The notes: generated by a model from the sequence alone, not told the origin. 33,373 nucleotides of DNA from Aquimonas sp044344935 (GCA_044344935.1 JBIJCA010000011.1:1-33373), one strand, 5' to 3'; numbered from the stretch's first letter, positions 16,410-25,667 are shown. Made by a program: numbers and translations.

Positions 16410-18596
16410 ATGCAGGCAGGTCGTCACGCGTCTGGGGACAGTCAGGTCCCGTTTGAGCAAACCCATGGCGCCCCGAAGGCGTCGCGGTCGACGTGCAGCC
16501 GCCTTGCGGCGCTCTGCCTTGCCCTCGTGTTGGGCCCCTGGGCGCAGGCAGCGCAGGTGCAGCATCTCAACACCCAAACGGCCACGGCCACCGGTGCCGG
16601 GGCCGGTGGCGCGCCCAGCATCGCCAGCTTCAACATCCCCAGCGGCAAGAACCGGGTGCTGTTCATCTGGCCGAGCTTCGAGCGGGACCACTGCTCGGCC
16701 GCAGACGGCACCGGCGGCCTGTGTGTCAGCGGCAACGTCGCAGGCACGGGCCTGGGGGATAACTATCCTGAGCCACGCGTCGGTACACCGCCGGCTACCA
16801 CGTCCAACAATCAACTGACGGCCCGGGTCACTGGCCCGGGCGGCACGATCGACAAGCGCAACGCGCTGGTCATCGGCGGCACGCCCAGCGGCGATACCCG
16901 TTTCATCAACATCAGCACTTCGCCGTCGGGCTCGCCGGCCGGCACTTCTTTTTTCTCCCTTTCCAGCTTCCACATCGTGCTCTTCGAGAACGAGATCGCC
17001 AGTCTGCTCGGGGGGGCTGCGTCGGGGACCGTCAGCATCAGCTTGGCGGATCTGAATTCCGCCTCCAACCCGGGCGATGACGCCCTCTTGACCGCCTCCG
17101 TCTTCCAGAACGTCGAGCAGACGCCGACCGGATTCGTTCGCAATGCCACCGCGACAGCGCAAGTGACCACCGGCACGCCTGGAAACTTCTCATTGGCCCC
17201 GGCCGCCTACGATGCCGGCCAGGCGCCGGATGAAGCCGATGACGGCAAGCTGGTGACGGTCTCAAGCTCCGACACTGCAGGTTTCGGTCTGCCTGCAGGG
17301 CATGTGACCCTGGCGGCCGCGGGCTTGGTCACCTCGAACGCCGGCGGCACCTACGACACGCCCAACGGCAACATCAACAACGAGCCGAACGGCATGTCGG
17401 CTGGCGCCTACTTCCGCAACGGCGGCGCCACGCCCGGCAGCCTGTACACGGTCACTGCAGGTGGCGCAGCAGCCACACTGGTCTACGGCGGCACCAATGC
17501 CTCCTTCCTGCTTGAATCCGACAACGCGGACGTCGGCGATGCGCCGATCAGCTACGGCAACCCCTCCCACACCATCGCCGGCATCCGGCTGGGCGCAAGC
17601 GTCGATGCGGATGCCACGCTCCTGAACAATGCCACGGCGACCGGCGACGACATCGACAACACCGACGACGAGAACGGCGTCACCCTCACGCCGCTGTTGC
17701 CCACCGGCGAAACCACCATCGTGCCCGTCAGTATCCAGAACGCGAGCGGCTTCCTGAGCGCCTGGTTCGACTGGAATGGCGACGGCGACTTCAACGATGC
17801 CGGCGAGCAGATGATCACCGCCCAGGCCGTCGCTGCGGGCACCACCAACCTCAACATCGCTGTGCCGATCACCGCGATCGTCGGGCCGACCTTCGCGCGC
17901 TTCCGCGTCTGCACCAACAACACCGCGCTCGACAACTGCAACACGCCGGTGGGCACCGTGCAGTCGGGCGAGGTGGAGGACTACCAGTTCAGCGTTTCGC
18001 GCCGGCTCCTCCTGCTCAAGACCTCGCAGGGCGGTGTCGGAGGACCCTTCGGCTTCGCATTGACCAACACGGTGCAGACCACGGGCAGCGTGACGACGAC
18101 GGTCGTGAACACACCCACCGCCGTCGACGGCGACATCGGCAGCACTGCCACCCTCGCGTACGCCATCACGTCGCCGACGACCGCCGTGACCATCAACGAG
18201 AACAGCCTGCCGGCTGGCTGGCAGCTGACGGGCGCGACCTGCGTCAACAATGCCAGCACCACCGTCGGCAGCTTGAGCGGATCGACCTACACGCTCACCG
18301 GCGCCGAGATCGCCGCCAGCGTCAGCTTCACCTGCACCTTCACCAACACCAGACTGCCGATCCTGCGCCTGCAGAAGGCGCTGCCGAGCGGGCGTTTCTT
18401 CGCGGCCGATCAGTTCGCGCTCACCATCGCGGGGACGGGGGGGCCTGCAACGGTCAACACCACGGGTGCAGGCCTGACGGCCACGGGTGTCGCGACACTC
18501 AACCCAGGCGCACTCGGTGCGGTCTATACGCTCAGTGAAGCGGGTGCGAGCGGTGCAGTGCGTGATCAACACGGCGACCGTGAGCGGCGGCGGTGA
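16410..18596 (+). CDS. N-terminal part of a GEVED/DUF11-type surface protein, broken by a frame change
   Basis: This part is about 728 residues. ATG 16410 is preferred over the upstream ATG 16356 because GGGGAAAG precedes it. The signal peptide (RLAALCLALVLGPWAQA) ends near residue 47. Residues 48 to about 370 form a beta-rich N-terminal domain I do not recognise. Residues about 374-530 are a GEVED domain (VGDAPISYG at the start, WFDWNGDGDFNDAGEQ in the middle, SGEVEDYQF at the end). Then come prealbumin/SpaA-like modules (CTFTNTRLPILRLQKALPSGRFFAADQFALT...YTLSEAG). The frame ends with non-homologous residues (RDQHGDRERRR), while the natural continuation lies in another frame from about 18550. 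I read this as one gene split by a deletion or frameshift, real or an assembly error. Without the tail, the product would lack its sorting signal. Confidence 0.8.
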   Translation: MQAGRHASGDSQVPFEQTHGAPKASRSTCSRLAALCLALVLGPWAQAAQVQHLNTQTATATGAGAGGAPSIASFNIPSGKNRVLFIWPSFERDHCSAADGTGGLCVSGNVAGTGLGDNYPEPRVGTPPATTSNNQLTARVTGPGGTIDKRNALVIGGTPSGDTRFINISTSPSGSPAGTSFFSLSSFHIVLFENEIASLLGGAASGTVSISLADLNSASNPGDDALLTASVFQNVEQTPTGFVRNATATAQVTTGTPGNFSLAPAAYDAGQAPDEADDGKLVTVSSSDTAGFGLPAGHVTLAAAGLVTSNAGGTYDTPNGNINNEPNGMSAGAYFRNGGATPGSLYTVTAGGAAATLVYGGTNASFLLESDNADVGDAPISYGNPSHTIAGIRLGASVDADATLLNNATATGDDIDNTDDENGVTLTPLLPTGETTIVPVSIQNASGFLSAWFDWNGDGDFNDAGEQMITAQAVAAGTTNLNIAVPITAIVGPTFARFRVCTNNTALDNCNTPVGTVQSGEVEDYQFSVSRRLLLLKTSQGGVGGPFGFALTNTVQTTGSVTTTVVNTPTAVDGDIGSTATLAYAITSPTTAVTINENSLPAGWQLTGATCVNNASTTVGSLSGSTYTLTGAEIAASVSFTCTFTNTRLPILRLQKALPSGRFFAADQFALTIAGTGGPATVNTTGAGLTATGVATLNPGALGAVYTLSEAGASGAVRDQHGDRERRR

Positions 18597-19860
18597 CCCC
18601 GGTTGCCCTGCGGCAGCGCGCTGCAGCGACAGCGTCGGCCCAACAGCGGTCAATTCACCGCAGCTGACGCTCACCAAGACAGCGAGTGCAGCGAGCTTTG
18701 TGGCCGCCACCCCGGCGAGCTACACGTTGAGCGTGCAGAACACCGGCAGCGCCGCGACGACGGCGGTGGCAACGGTTACGGACAACATCCCGGCCAGCCT
18801 CACGCTCGGCACGCTGCCGGCGAACTGCACGGCAGCGGGCCAGACCGTGACCTGCACGATCGCGTCCGGCCTCGCGGTCAATGCCACCGTCAACTTCGTG
18901 ATCCCGGTGACGCCGACGGCAACCGCGATTCCAGGCGTGACCAATACCGCGAGCGTGAGCGGTGGTGGTGATGCGGGCTGTCCGGCCGCGGCGCGCTGCA
19001 GCAGCACGATCACCACGCCGGTGCAGGGCCCGAACGTCGCGCTGGCGAAGACGGCCAACCCGGCCACCGGCACCCTGGTGGTGGTGGGCAACACGATCAC
19101 CTACACCCTGCAGGCGACGGTCTCGGATGCCCCGCTGACGGCGGCCTTCCAGCTCACCGACACCCTGGGCGCGGGCCTGCTGCGCGGCGCGGTCACGGCC
19201 GGCCCGTTCACCTGCGGCGCGAGTGAGCCACTGGTCTGCAGCCTGCCGAGCGGCACGGCGACAGGCAGCTACAGCCTGAGCTACATGGCGACGGTGCAGT
19301 CAGGTGCGACCGGCGCGGTGAGCAACAGCGTGACGATCAGCGGCAGCGGCGGCGACCCGGATCCGGTGTGCTCGCCGTGCATCACGACGCACCCGCTGGC
19401 GATCGCCGATCTGCAGGTGATCAAGACGGTGGATCAGATGACGCCGAGCTTCGGCCAGGTGATCAACTTCACCCTGCAGGTGCGCAACAACGGCCCGGAT
19501 GCGGCGACCAATGTGGTGGTGACCGACGTCCTGCCCTCGGGCTTCGAGCTGCTGGGGACCACGGCGAGCCAGGGCAGCTACAGCGCGCCGCTGTGGACCG
19601 TGGGCAACCTCGCAGTGGGCCAGTCCGAGACCCTGGTGATGCAGGTGCGCGTGCGTGCAACCGGCGACTACCGCAACGTGGCCACAGTGCGTGGTGACCA
19701 GCGCGATCCGATCGACAACAACAATGCGGACGCGGTCGGCCCGACGCCGCCGTCGAACCCGCGTCCCGCAGTGATTCCGGTGGATGCGCCGTGGGCGCTG
19801 CTGAGCCTGGTGCTGCTGGTGTTCGGCGTCGCCGGGCTGCAGATGAGGCGGCGCGGATGA
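18487..19860 (+). pseudogene. C-terminal part of the same DUF11-type surface protein, in a shifted frame, with IPTL-CTERM-like tail
   Basis: This open frame overlaps the preceding part by 110 bp. Its first 20 or so residues are a shadow of the upstream frame; real homology starts at about 18553 with CVINTATVSGGGDPGC, the end of a B-type DUF11 module whose beginning is absent. Three full DUF11 modules follow, very similar to modules 7-9 of the gene at 10809 (QLTLTKTASAASF; VALAKTANPATG; DLQVIKTVDQMTP). It ends with the same tail (IPVDAPWALLSLV... QMRRRG). It has no signal peptide or credible ribosome-binding site, so it is unlikely to be a separate gene. The GTG at 18487 is only the first possible start. 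Confidence 0.75.
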
Positions 19861-19878
19861 GTGGCTGAGCGCCATCAC

Positions 19879-19923
19879 GCGTAAACACACAGCCCCGGCT
19901 TGAACGGGGCTGTGTGTTTGCGC
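19879..19923. terminator. Bidirectional terminator between convergent genes
   Basis: A 15-bp perfect stem (19883-19897 with 19905-19919; arm AAACACACAGCCCCG), a 7-base loop and GCG/CGC extension across a G-U pair. A-runs and T-runs inside the stem give U-rich 3' arms on both strands. It could serve the DUF11 gene (plus) and ogt (minus). Confidence 0.85.
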
Positions 19924-20015
19924 GCTTGCAGCGAGCGCCCTGCAGCTCGGCGTCGCGAGTGCCTGAGATCGAGACTAACCTCAGCAAGCAGTGGGTGCGC
20001 GCATCGAGCGCGCGC

Positions 20016-20508
<493 letters not shown>

Positions 20509-20519
<11 letters not shown>

Positions 20520-21987
20520 GGGCTGCGGCCTGCCAGAGGTGGATCACCGCGTAGCTGCGCCAGGGGCGCCAGGCGTCGGCGCGCGCCTCCAGTGCTGCGG
20601 CCGGGAGTCGGCTGCCGTCATTCGGCAGGGCTTTCTGCAGCACGAGATCACCGCTCGGCAGTGCATCGGGATGACCCAGCGCGCGCAGGGCCAGGTAGTG
20701 CGCCGTCCACGGGCCGATGCCGGGCAGGGCGACGCAGCGCTTGATGAAGGATTCCAGCGGCTGGCTGGGATCGAAATCGAGACGCCCCTCGACGACGGCC
20801 TGCGCCAGCGTGCGCAGCGTGCGCTGACGCGCGCCGGTCAGGCCCAGGCCATCGAGATCGGCGACAGACAGTTCCGCCGCCGTCGGAAACCGATGGCTGA
20901 AGCCCTGCGCTTGCAGTGGCGCCGGCACGGCCTGTCCGCAGCGCTGCAGCAATCGCTGCGTCAAGGTGCGTGCGCCGGCCACGCTGATCTGCTGGCCGAT
21001 CACGGCGCGCACGGCGATTTCAAAGCCGTCCCAGCCGCTGGGCAGGCGCAGGCCGGGCCGCGCCTGCAGCAGCGGAGCCAGACGGACATCGCGGCCCAGC
21101 ACCGAGTCGATGGCGGCAGGTTCGGCGTCGAGGTCGAACATGCGCCGCACCCGCTGCACCACATCGCGCAGCGCGCTGGCGGCAAGGCCGTGCAGCTCAA
21201 GGCGCAGCGCATCGACGCCGCCCGGCCAGGCTGAAACGCGCAGCCAAGCGCCGGCCTCGGCGGCGATCACCCGCGCATAGCTGGTCGCGTCGACCTGCTC
21301 CAGGCCCTGCAGGGCGCGACCGCGCAGGAAGCTGAGGCTGGCCGCGAAGTCGTAAGGCGGACGGTAGTTCAGGCGCAGCACGAGCGGACCGGTCGGTGCA
21401 TTCGCTTGCGCCTCGTCCCGTGCTCGACGCAGCTGGCTCGGCGCCAACCCGTAGGACTGAAGGAAGGCGGCATTGAAGCGGCGCAGGCTGGCGAAGCCCG
21501 CGGCGAGCCCGACTTCAGTGACCGGCAGCGCGGTCTCGGTCAGCAGCTGCTTGGCGAACAGCAGGCGGCGCGTCGCTTCAACCTGCAGCGGCGACACGCC
21601 CAGCTCGCTGGCAAACAGTCGTCGCAGCTGGCGCTCGCCGACATGCAGCCGAGCCGCCAGCGCGGGCACGCCGCTGCCTTCGAGTGCGCCGTGGTCAATG
21701 AGCCGCAGCGCGCGGCCCAGCACGGCCTCGCCGCGACGCCAGGGGCCTGCGGCAGGTGAGAGTTCGGGTCGACAGCGCAGGCAGGGGCGATAGCCGGCGG
21801 CCTCGGCGGCGGCAGCGGATACGTAGTAGTGCACATTGCGCGGCTTGGGCGCAGGCGCCGGACACACCGGCCGGCAGTAGATGCCGGTCGAGCGCACCGC
21901 GGTGAAGAACAGCCCGTCAAAGCGCGCGTCGCGAGACAGGCGGGCCTGTTCGCAGATGGCATCGGGCGGGGGTTGGATCGGCGGCAT
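20509..21987 (-). CDS. alkA: AdaA-AlkA fusion: methyl-phosphotriester sensor/activator joined to 3-methyladenine DNA glycosylase
   Basis: The product is 492 residues. Residues about 10-80 are the Ada zinc domain with Cys38, Cys42, Cys69 and Cys72 at exactly the positions of the E. coli Ada zinc ligands; Cys38 should accept methyl groups from DNA phosphotriesters. Residues about 90-190 are an AraC-type helix-turn-helix (VPALAARLHVGERQLRRLF...GLAAGFASLRRFNAAF). Residues about 205-490 are AlkA: the N-terminal AlkA domain (LNYRPPYDFAASLSFL), then a HhH-GPD glycosylase with hairpin LPGIGPWTAHY (421-431) and catalytic Asp447 in SGDLVLQ. The protein should sense alkylation, activate its own operon, and excise alkylated bases. 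ogt overlaps its 3' end. I saw no strong Shine-Dalgarno before ATG 21987. Confidence 0.95.
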
Positions 21988-22054
21988 GGCGCAAGACTAA
22001 GCCCTGCCGGTCGATGCAACTCGCCGGATCCGGACATGGATGCGCGGTACCGGA

Positions 22055-22582
22055 TCAGCCGGCTCCGCCGCGCAGCTTGGCCAACAGGCTGCTGCGCGAG
22101 CCGGCAGATAGCGGTTCCGCGGGCGTCGAGCCGGGTTCTCGCGCGGCGCTGACGTCGGCGAGGCCATGGCGCTCGATGTCACCGGCGATGTCTTCCAGCA
22201 TCGCCAGTGCGCTGGCCGCGCCCATCCGCGTGGGGCTGAAGAGTTCGCGCTCGGAGTAGCGCAGCACCCGCTGCCGCGACAACAGTCCGGGCGCCAGCGC
22301 CTGCATGCTCCAGTCGGGGAACAGGCGGCGGGACACTTCGCGGTAGTCGAGCATCAGCACTTCAGCGTGGCGCGGGTCGCCGAGGATGCGCGCGTAGGTC
22401 TGGTTGACCGCCTCGCGCGAGCCTTCGAGGCACTGCAGGAACTCGCGGGCCGAGAACAACAGCACGCCGCTGACCCCCACCTTGCCGTTGTTGCGGCGCG
22501 AGGCCTCGAGAATCTGTTCGATATCCGCCGTCTGCAGGCTGTCGACGGCGCGGCTGGCGTAGATGAGACGACTGAGGAACAT
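22055..22582 (-). CDS. BLUF-domain blue-light sensor protein
   Basis: The product is 175 residues. Residues 1 to about 95 are a BLUF domain, which binds FAD and rearranges hydrogen bonds on blue light. The key residues are present: Tyr8 (LIYAS), Asn31/Asn32 (SRRNN), Gln50 (FLQCLEG), and Trp91/Met93 (FPDWSM). The remaining 80 residues are a helical, Ala/Arg/Ser-rich extension without a recognised output domain. It is therefore a short BLUF protein that probably signals by protein-protein contact or oligomer change. It lies 114 bp downstream of rraA on the same strand and could be co-transcribed with it. No partner regulator is adjacent. Confidence 0.93.
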   Translation of the reverse strand: MFLSRLIYASRAVDSLQTADIEQILEASRRNNGKVGVSGVLLFSAREFLQCLEGSREAVNQTYARILGDPRHAEVLMLDYREVSRRLFPDWSMQALAPGLLSRQRVLRYSERELFSPTRMGAASALAMLEDIAGDIERHGLADVSAAREPGSTPAEPLSAGSRSSLLAKLRGGAG

Positions 22583-22696
22583 GGTGGCTTTCAGGACCGG
22601 AACAGCCGTCAGCCTGCCGGCACCGCAGTCAAGCCCGCATCAGCGAGGGGCGATCCCGGCGTGAAGGGACTCTGCCGGGAGTGCCTCCGCGCGCGC

Positions 22697-23185
22697 TCAA
22701 CCCGCTTCCTGCAGCCGCTTCGCCGAGACCACGATGCCGTCCTCATCGGCATACAGATAATCGCCGGGGCGGATGTCGACGCCACCGATGCGGATCGGCA
22801 CGTCGCGCAGACCCTGGCCCGTTTTGTCGGTTTTGCGCGGGCAGGTGCCCAGCGCCTTGATGCCGATTTCGAGCTCGGCCAGCGCGGCGGAGTCGCGCAC
22901 GCAGCCGAAGATCACGATGCCTTCCCAGTCGTTCTTGACCGCCAGCGTTGCCAGCTCGTCGCCGAGCATCGCGCGCTTCAGCGAGCCGCCGCCGTCGACC
23001 ACCAGCACGCGGCCCTGGCCGGGTTCGGACAGCGCCGCGCGCACCAGGCTGTTGTCCTCGTAGGCGCGGATGGTGTGCACCGGGCCACCGAAGGCGATCA
23101 GGCCGCCGAAGTCGGAGAGCGGCTCTTCCAGCACGCGCAGCGCTTCGCCGTGGATGTCGCAGAGGTCAGTCGTCTTCGCTTCCAT
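22697..23185 (-). CDS. rraA: RraA-family protein (RNase E activity regulator / HMG-CHA aldolase-like)
   Basis: The product is 162 residues, full length for RraA. ATG 23185 has a GGGAGA Shine-Dalgarno; the longer open frame is spurious. It matches E. coli RraA along its length: LCDIHGEALRVLEEPLSDFGG, FGGPVHTIRAYEDNSLV, RVLVVDGGGSLKRAMLGDELA, NDWEGIVIFG, GDYLYADEDGIV. RraA trimers bind RNase E and dampen its activity. The same fold includes 4-hydroxy-4-methyl-2-oxoglutarate aldolases. Here the motif is GCVRDS, with Arg97-Asp98, where my recollection of E. coli RraA has Arg-Gln. That Arg-Asp pair is associated with aldolase/decarboxylase activity, so a metabolic role is possible. It is divergent from the Ser/Thr kinase gene. 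Confidence 0.92.
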   Translation of the reverse strand: MEAKTTDLCDIHGEALRVLEEPLSDFGGLIAFGGPVHTIRAYEDNSLVRAALSEPGQGRVLVVDGGGSLKRAMLGDELATLAVKNDWEGIVIFGCVRDSAALAELEIGIKALGTCPRKTDKTGQGLRDVPIRIGGVDIRPGDYLYADEDGIVVSAKRLQEAG

Positions 23186-23365
23186 CAGAAAATCTCCCGG
23201 GCTCGGGGCGGTGCGCCCAAGGCGGGGATTGTAGGCGCTGAAGCGCGCCTGCTCGGAACATGAATCGACGCCAACGGGTACCGGGGCCTTGTCGCATTGC
23301 CCTGCCGGGCCGCGTACCCCTCTGCACAAGGCCCGCATGCCGCGGGACCAGCGCGCAAAGGCCGG

Positions 23366-23374
23366 TGCTAGGAT
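23366..23374 (+). promoter_or_regulatory. Candidate extended -10 element for the Ser/Thr kinase gene
   Basis: TGCTAGGAT reads as TGn plus TAGGAT, 34 bp before the start codon. The -35 region 17 bp upstream is poor, as is common with extended -10 promoters. A similar TGCTAGGGT precedes the M24 peptidase gene. Confidence 0.35.
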
Positions 23375-23408
23375 GACTGCCACCACTCCGTCGCCCCAGG
23401 AGGCGACC

Positions 23409-25559
23409 ATGAAGACCCACCTCGGTCACTACGAGATTGTCGCGGAGCTGGGCCGCGGCGGCATGGGCGTTGTCTACAAGGGCTTCGAGCCGGCGCTGAA
23501 CCGTTTCGTCGCGATCAAGGAGCTCTCGCCTTCGCTGGCGCACGACCCGCAGCTGGTCGAGCGCTTCCTGCGCGAAGCGCGATCGATGGCGGCGCTGAAC
23601 GATCCGCACATCATCCAGATCTACTTCATCGGCCAGGAGAACGGGCAGCCCTTCTTCGTGATGGAGTTCGTCGAGGGCGATTCACTGTCAGGCCTGCTGA
23701 AGCGCGAGGGCCGCCTGCAGCCCGAAGTGGCGCTGAAAATCCTTTATCAGACCGCGCAGGGCCTCGCCACGGCGCACGATGCCGGCGTCATCCACCGTGA
23801 CATCAAGCCCGGCAACCTGATGCTGTCGGCGCGAGGCCAGGTCAAGATCGCGGACTTCGGCATCGCGCTGGCCACGCAGGACATCTCCAAGAAACTGACC
23901 GGGACCGGTGAGTTCGTCGGCACGCCTGGCTACCTGTCGCCGGAAGTCTGCCTGGGCAAGCCGGTCGACCAGCGTTCCGACGTGTTCTCGCTGGGCATCG
24001 TGCTGTTCGAGATGCTGAGCGGCAAGACGCCGTTCTCGGACGAGAGCCCGCTGGGTCTGATGCTGGAGGTGGTCAAGGCGGAGATCCCCGACGTTCGCCA
24101 GCTGAACGACGGGGTCGACGCGCAGGCGGCCGCCATCCTCGCCAAGATGCTGGCCAAGGATCCGGCGGATCGCTTCCAGAACTGCCACGACCTGGCTGCC
24201 GCGCTGCAGGCGCATCCGCTGGTTGCCCATACGGGTGCCCTCAAGCTGCCTGCAGCGAAGCCGGCCGCGTCCGACGCCACCGTGGTCGGTGCGCCCACTC
24301 CGGCTTCGCAGCCACGTCGCGCACCGACGCCGCCCCCGGTGGTGAGCGCAGCCGGTATCGGGGTTGCAGTGACACCGCCACCGGTCTCGGTGCCGCCACC
24401 TGTGCCTGCACCCGCACCCGCGGTCATGCATGCGCCGACGGATCCCGCCGGGCCCAATGCCGCCACGCGCGCCCGATCGCAGACCCGACCCTCGGTGCTG
24501 CAGGCCCAGAAGCGCGGCGGAGGCGGCAAGCTCGCTCTTGGTATCGCCGCTGGCCTTGCCCTGCTGGTGGCCGGCAGCGTGTTCGCCTTCCGGGTGCCGC
24601 TGACCAATCTGGTCGCCGGTTTCTATGACGGTCTCGTCGGCAGCAGCTATTCCGAAGGCGTCGCCGCCGGTCGTGCGACCAACCCGATCGCCAGCAGCGA
24701 GGCCGCGCCCGCGGTGCCTCCCAGCGCCCCCGGCGCGAGCGGGCTTGCCCCTGTGTCTCCGGTGACTCGCACCGATGCCTCTGCCGGCAACGCCGAACTG
24801 ATCGCCGCCGATACCTCGGCCGCCAGCGGCGCGATACCAGCACCGCCGCCGACGGCGCCGGCCGCGCCGGACGGCGCCCAGACGACCAGCGCCTCCGGCG
24901 CTGCCGCTGCGGCCTCGACGCTGGCGGTGGAGACCGGCGCGACCAACCCCGCGTCCACGCCGGTCAGTGGCGTGGTCAGCGGTAGCGCCTCGGCGCCCGC
25001 GGCCTCTGCCACGGCGACCACGCAGCCGGGCAAGGTCGCAACGGCGGGCACGGCCGTGAATGCGGGCACCCAGCGGATCGAGACCGCCAGCGCCGAGCCT
25101 CCGCGGAGTCAGGTGCCGCCACCCCCGCCGCGGATTGCGGTGATCGCGATGGGCGACTCCGCGGTGACCGGACCGGCGCGTCAGCGCATCGAGGAGCAGC
25201 TCGTCCGGCTCGGCTTCGATGTGGTCGACAGTGACCTGCTCGACGTGGATCCCGGCGCGCGGCTGCCGCAGATGTTCCGTCAGATCCGTCGACAGGCGAG
25301 CGCCGTGGTGGTGGTGCGCGCCGAGCCGATCGGATCGCAGGAGCTGCAGTACTACGGCCAGAGTTCGACCCTGTACTCGGTGCAGCTCGGCGTGCGCGCC
25401 TATGCGGTCGGCGACCAGCGTCCGCTGAGTGCGGGCTGGCGCGAGAAGGTCGACTTCACGACCTTGAACGCTGAACAGAAATCCCTGGAATCCATCGAGC
25501 CGCGGCTGGACAGCCTGATCGATGCGCTGTCCGAGTTTCGGCCTCGTCGCCGCGGTTGA
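23409..25559 (+). CDS. Hanks-type Ser/Thr protein kinase with one transmembrane segment and an extracytoplasmic domain
   Basis: The product is 716 residues. ATG 23409 has AGGAGG five bases upstream. Residues about 8-275 are a complete kinase: Gly-rich loop G15-R-G17-G-M-G20, ATP Lys37 in VAIK, Glu56 of helix C, catalytic HRDIKPGN (Asp131, Lys133, Asn136), DFG at 149-151, and activation-loop GTPGYLSPE. A Pro/Ala linker (about 290-365) precedes one membrane span near 374-394. Outside the membrane, a long Ala/Ser/Thr/Pro-rich stretch leads to a folded C-terminal domain (574-716; RIAVIAMGDSAVTGPARQRIEEQLVRLGFDVV). That domain looks like CsgG/FlgT-like alpha-beta domains, but I cannot name it. The layout is that of a PknB-like receptor kinase sensing an envelope signal. 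A heptamer repeat and a strong terminator follow. Confidence 0.94.
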   Translation: MKTHLGHYEIVAELGRGGMGVVYKGFEPALNRFVAIKELSPSLAHDPQLVERFLREARSMAALNDPHIIQIYFIGQENGQPFFVMEFVEGDSLSGLLKREGRLQPEVALKILYQTAQGLATAHDAGVIHRDIKPGNLMLSARGQVKIADFGIALATQDISKKLTGTGEFVGTPGYLSPEVCLGKPVDQRSDVFSLGIVLFEMLSGKTPFSDESPLGLMLEVVKAEIPDVRQLNDGVDAQAAAILAKMLAKDPADRFQNCHDLAAALQAHPLVAHTGALKLPAAKPAASDATVVGAPTPASQPRRAPTPPPVVSAAGIGVAVTPPPVSVPPPVPAPAPAVMHAPTDPAGPNAATRARSQTRPSVLQAQKRGGGGKLALGIAAGLALLVAGSVFAFRVPLTNLVAGFYDGLVGSSYSEGVAAGRATNPIASSEAAPAVPPSAPGASGLAPVSPVTRTDASAGNAELIAADTSAASGAIPAPPPTAPAAPDGAQTTSASGAAAAASTLAVETGATNPASTPVSGVVSGSASAPAASATATTQPGKVATAGTAVNAGTQRIETASAEPPRSQVPPPPPRIAVIAMGDSAVTGPARQRIEEQLVRLGFDVVDSDLLDVDPGARLPQMFRQIRRQASAVVVVRAEPIGSQELQYYGQSSTLYSVQLGVRAYAVGDQRPLSAGWREKVDFTTLNAEQKSLESIEPRLDSLIDALSEFRPRRRG

Positions 25560-25570
25560 TTCTGAGAGCC

Positions 25571-25605
25571 GGGATTGGGGATTGGGGATTGGGGATTCGG
25601 GATTC
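25571..25605. repeat. Five tandem GGGATTS heptamers just after the kinase stop codon
   Basis: Three GGGATTG units are followed by two GGGATTC units without spacer, starting 12 bp after the stop codon and before the terminator. Related heptamers follow the stop codons of the genes ending at 28733 and 29110. Confidence 0.9.
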
Positions 25606-25667
25606 GCAGAGTCGGCAGGCCGTGGTCCCGGGCTCCCTCTTCCACGTGGTCCGGCTTGATCTCGTAC

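Noticed and set aside
18540..18600. Programmed ribosomal frameshift joining the two halves of the second DUF11 gene
   Set aside because: No slippery sequence is seen, and parts of two modules are missing at the junction, so a simple frameshift would not restore a normal protein.
20966..21280. Plus-strand open frames within the adaA-alkA gene
   Set aside because: They lack ribosome-binding sites and any domain, and lie opposite a complete enzyme with all catalytic residues.
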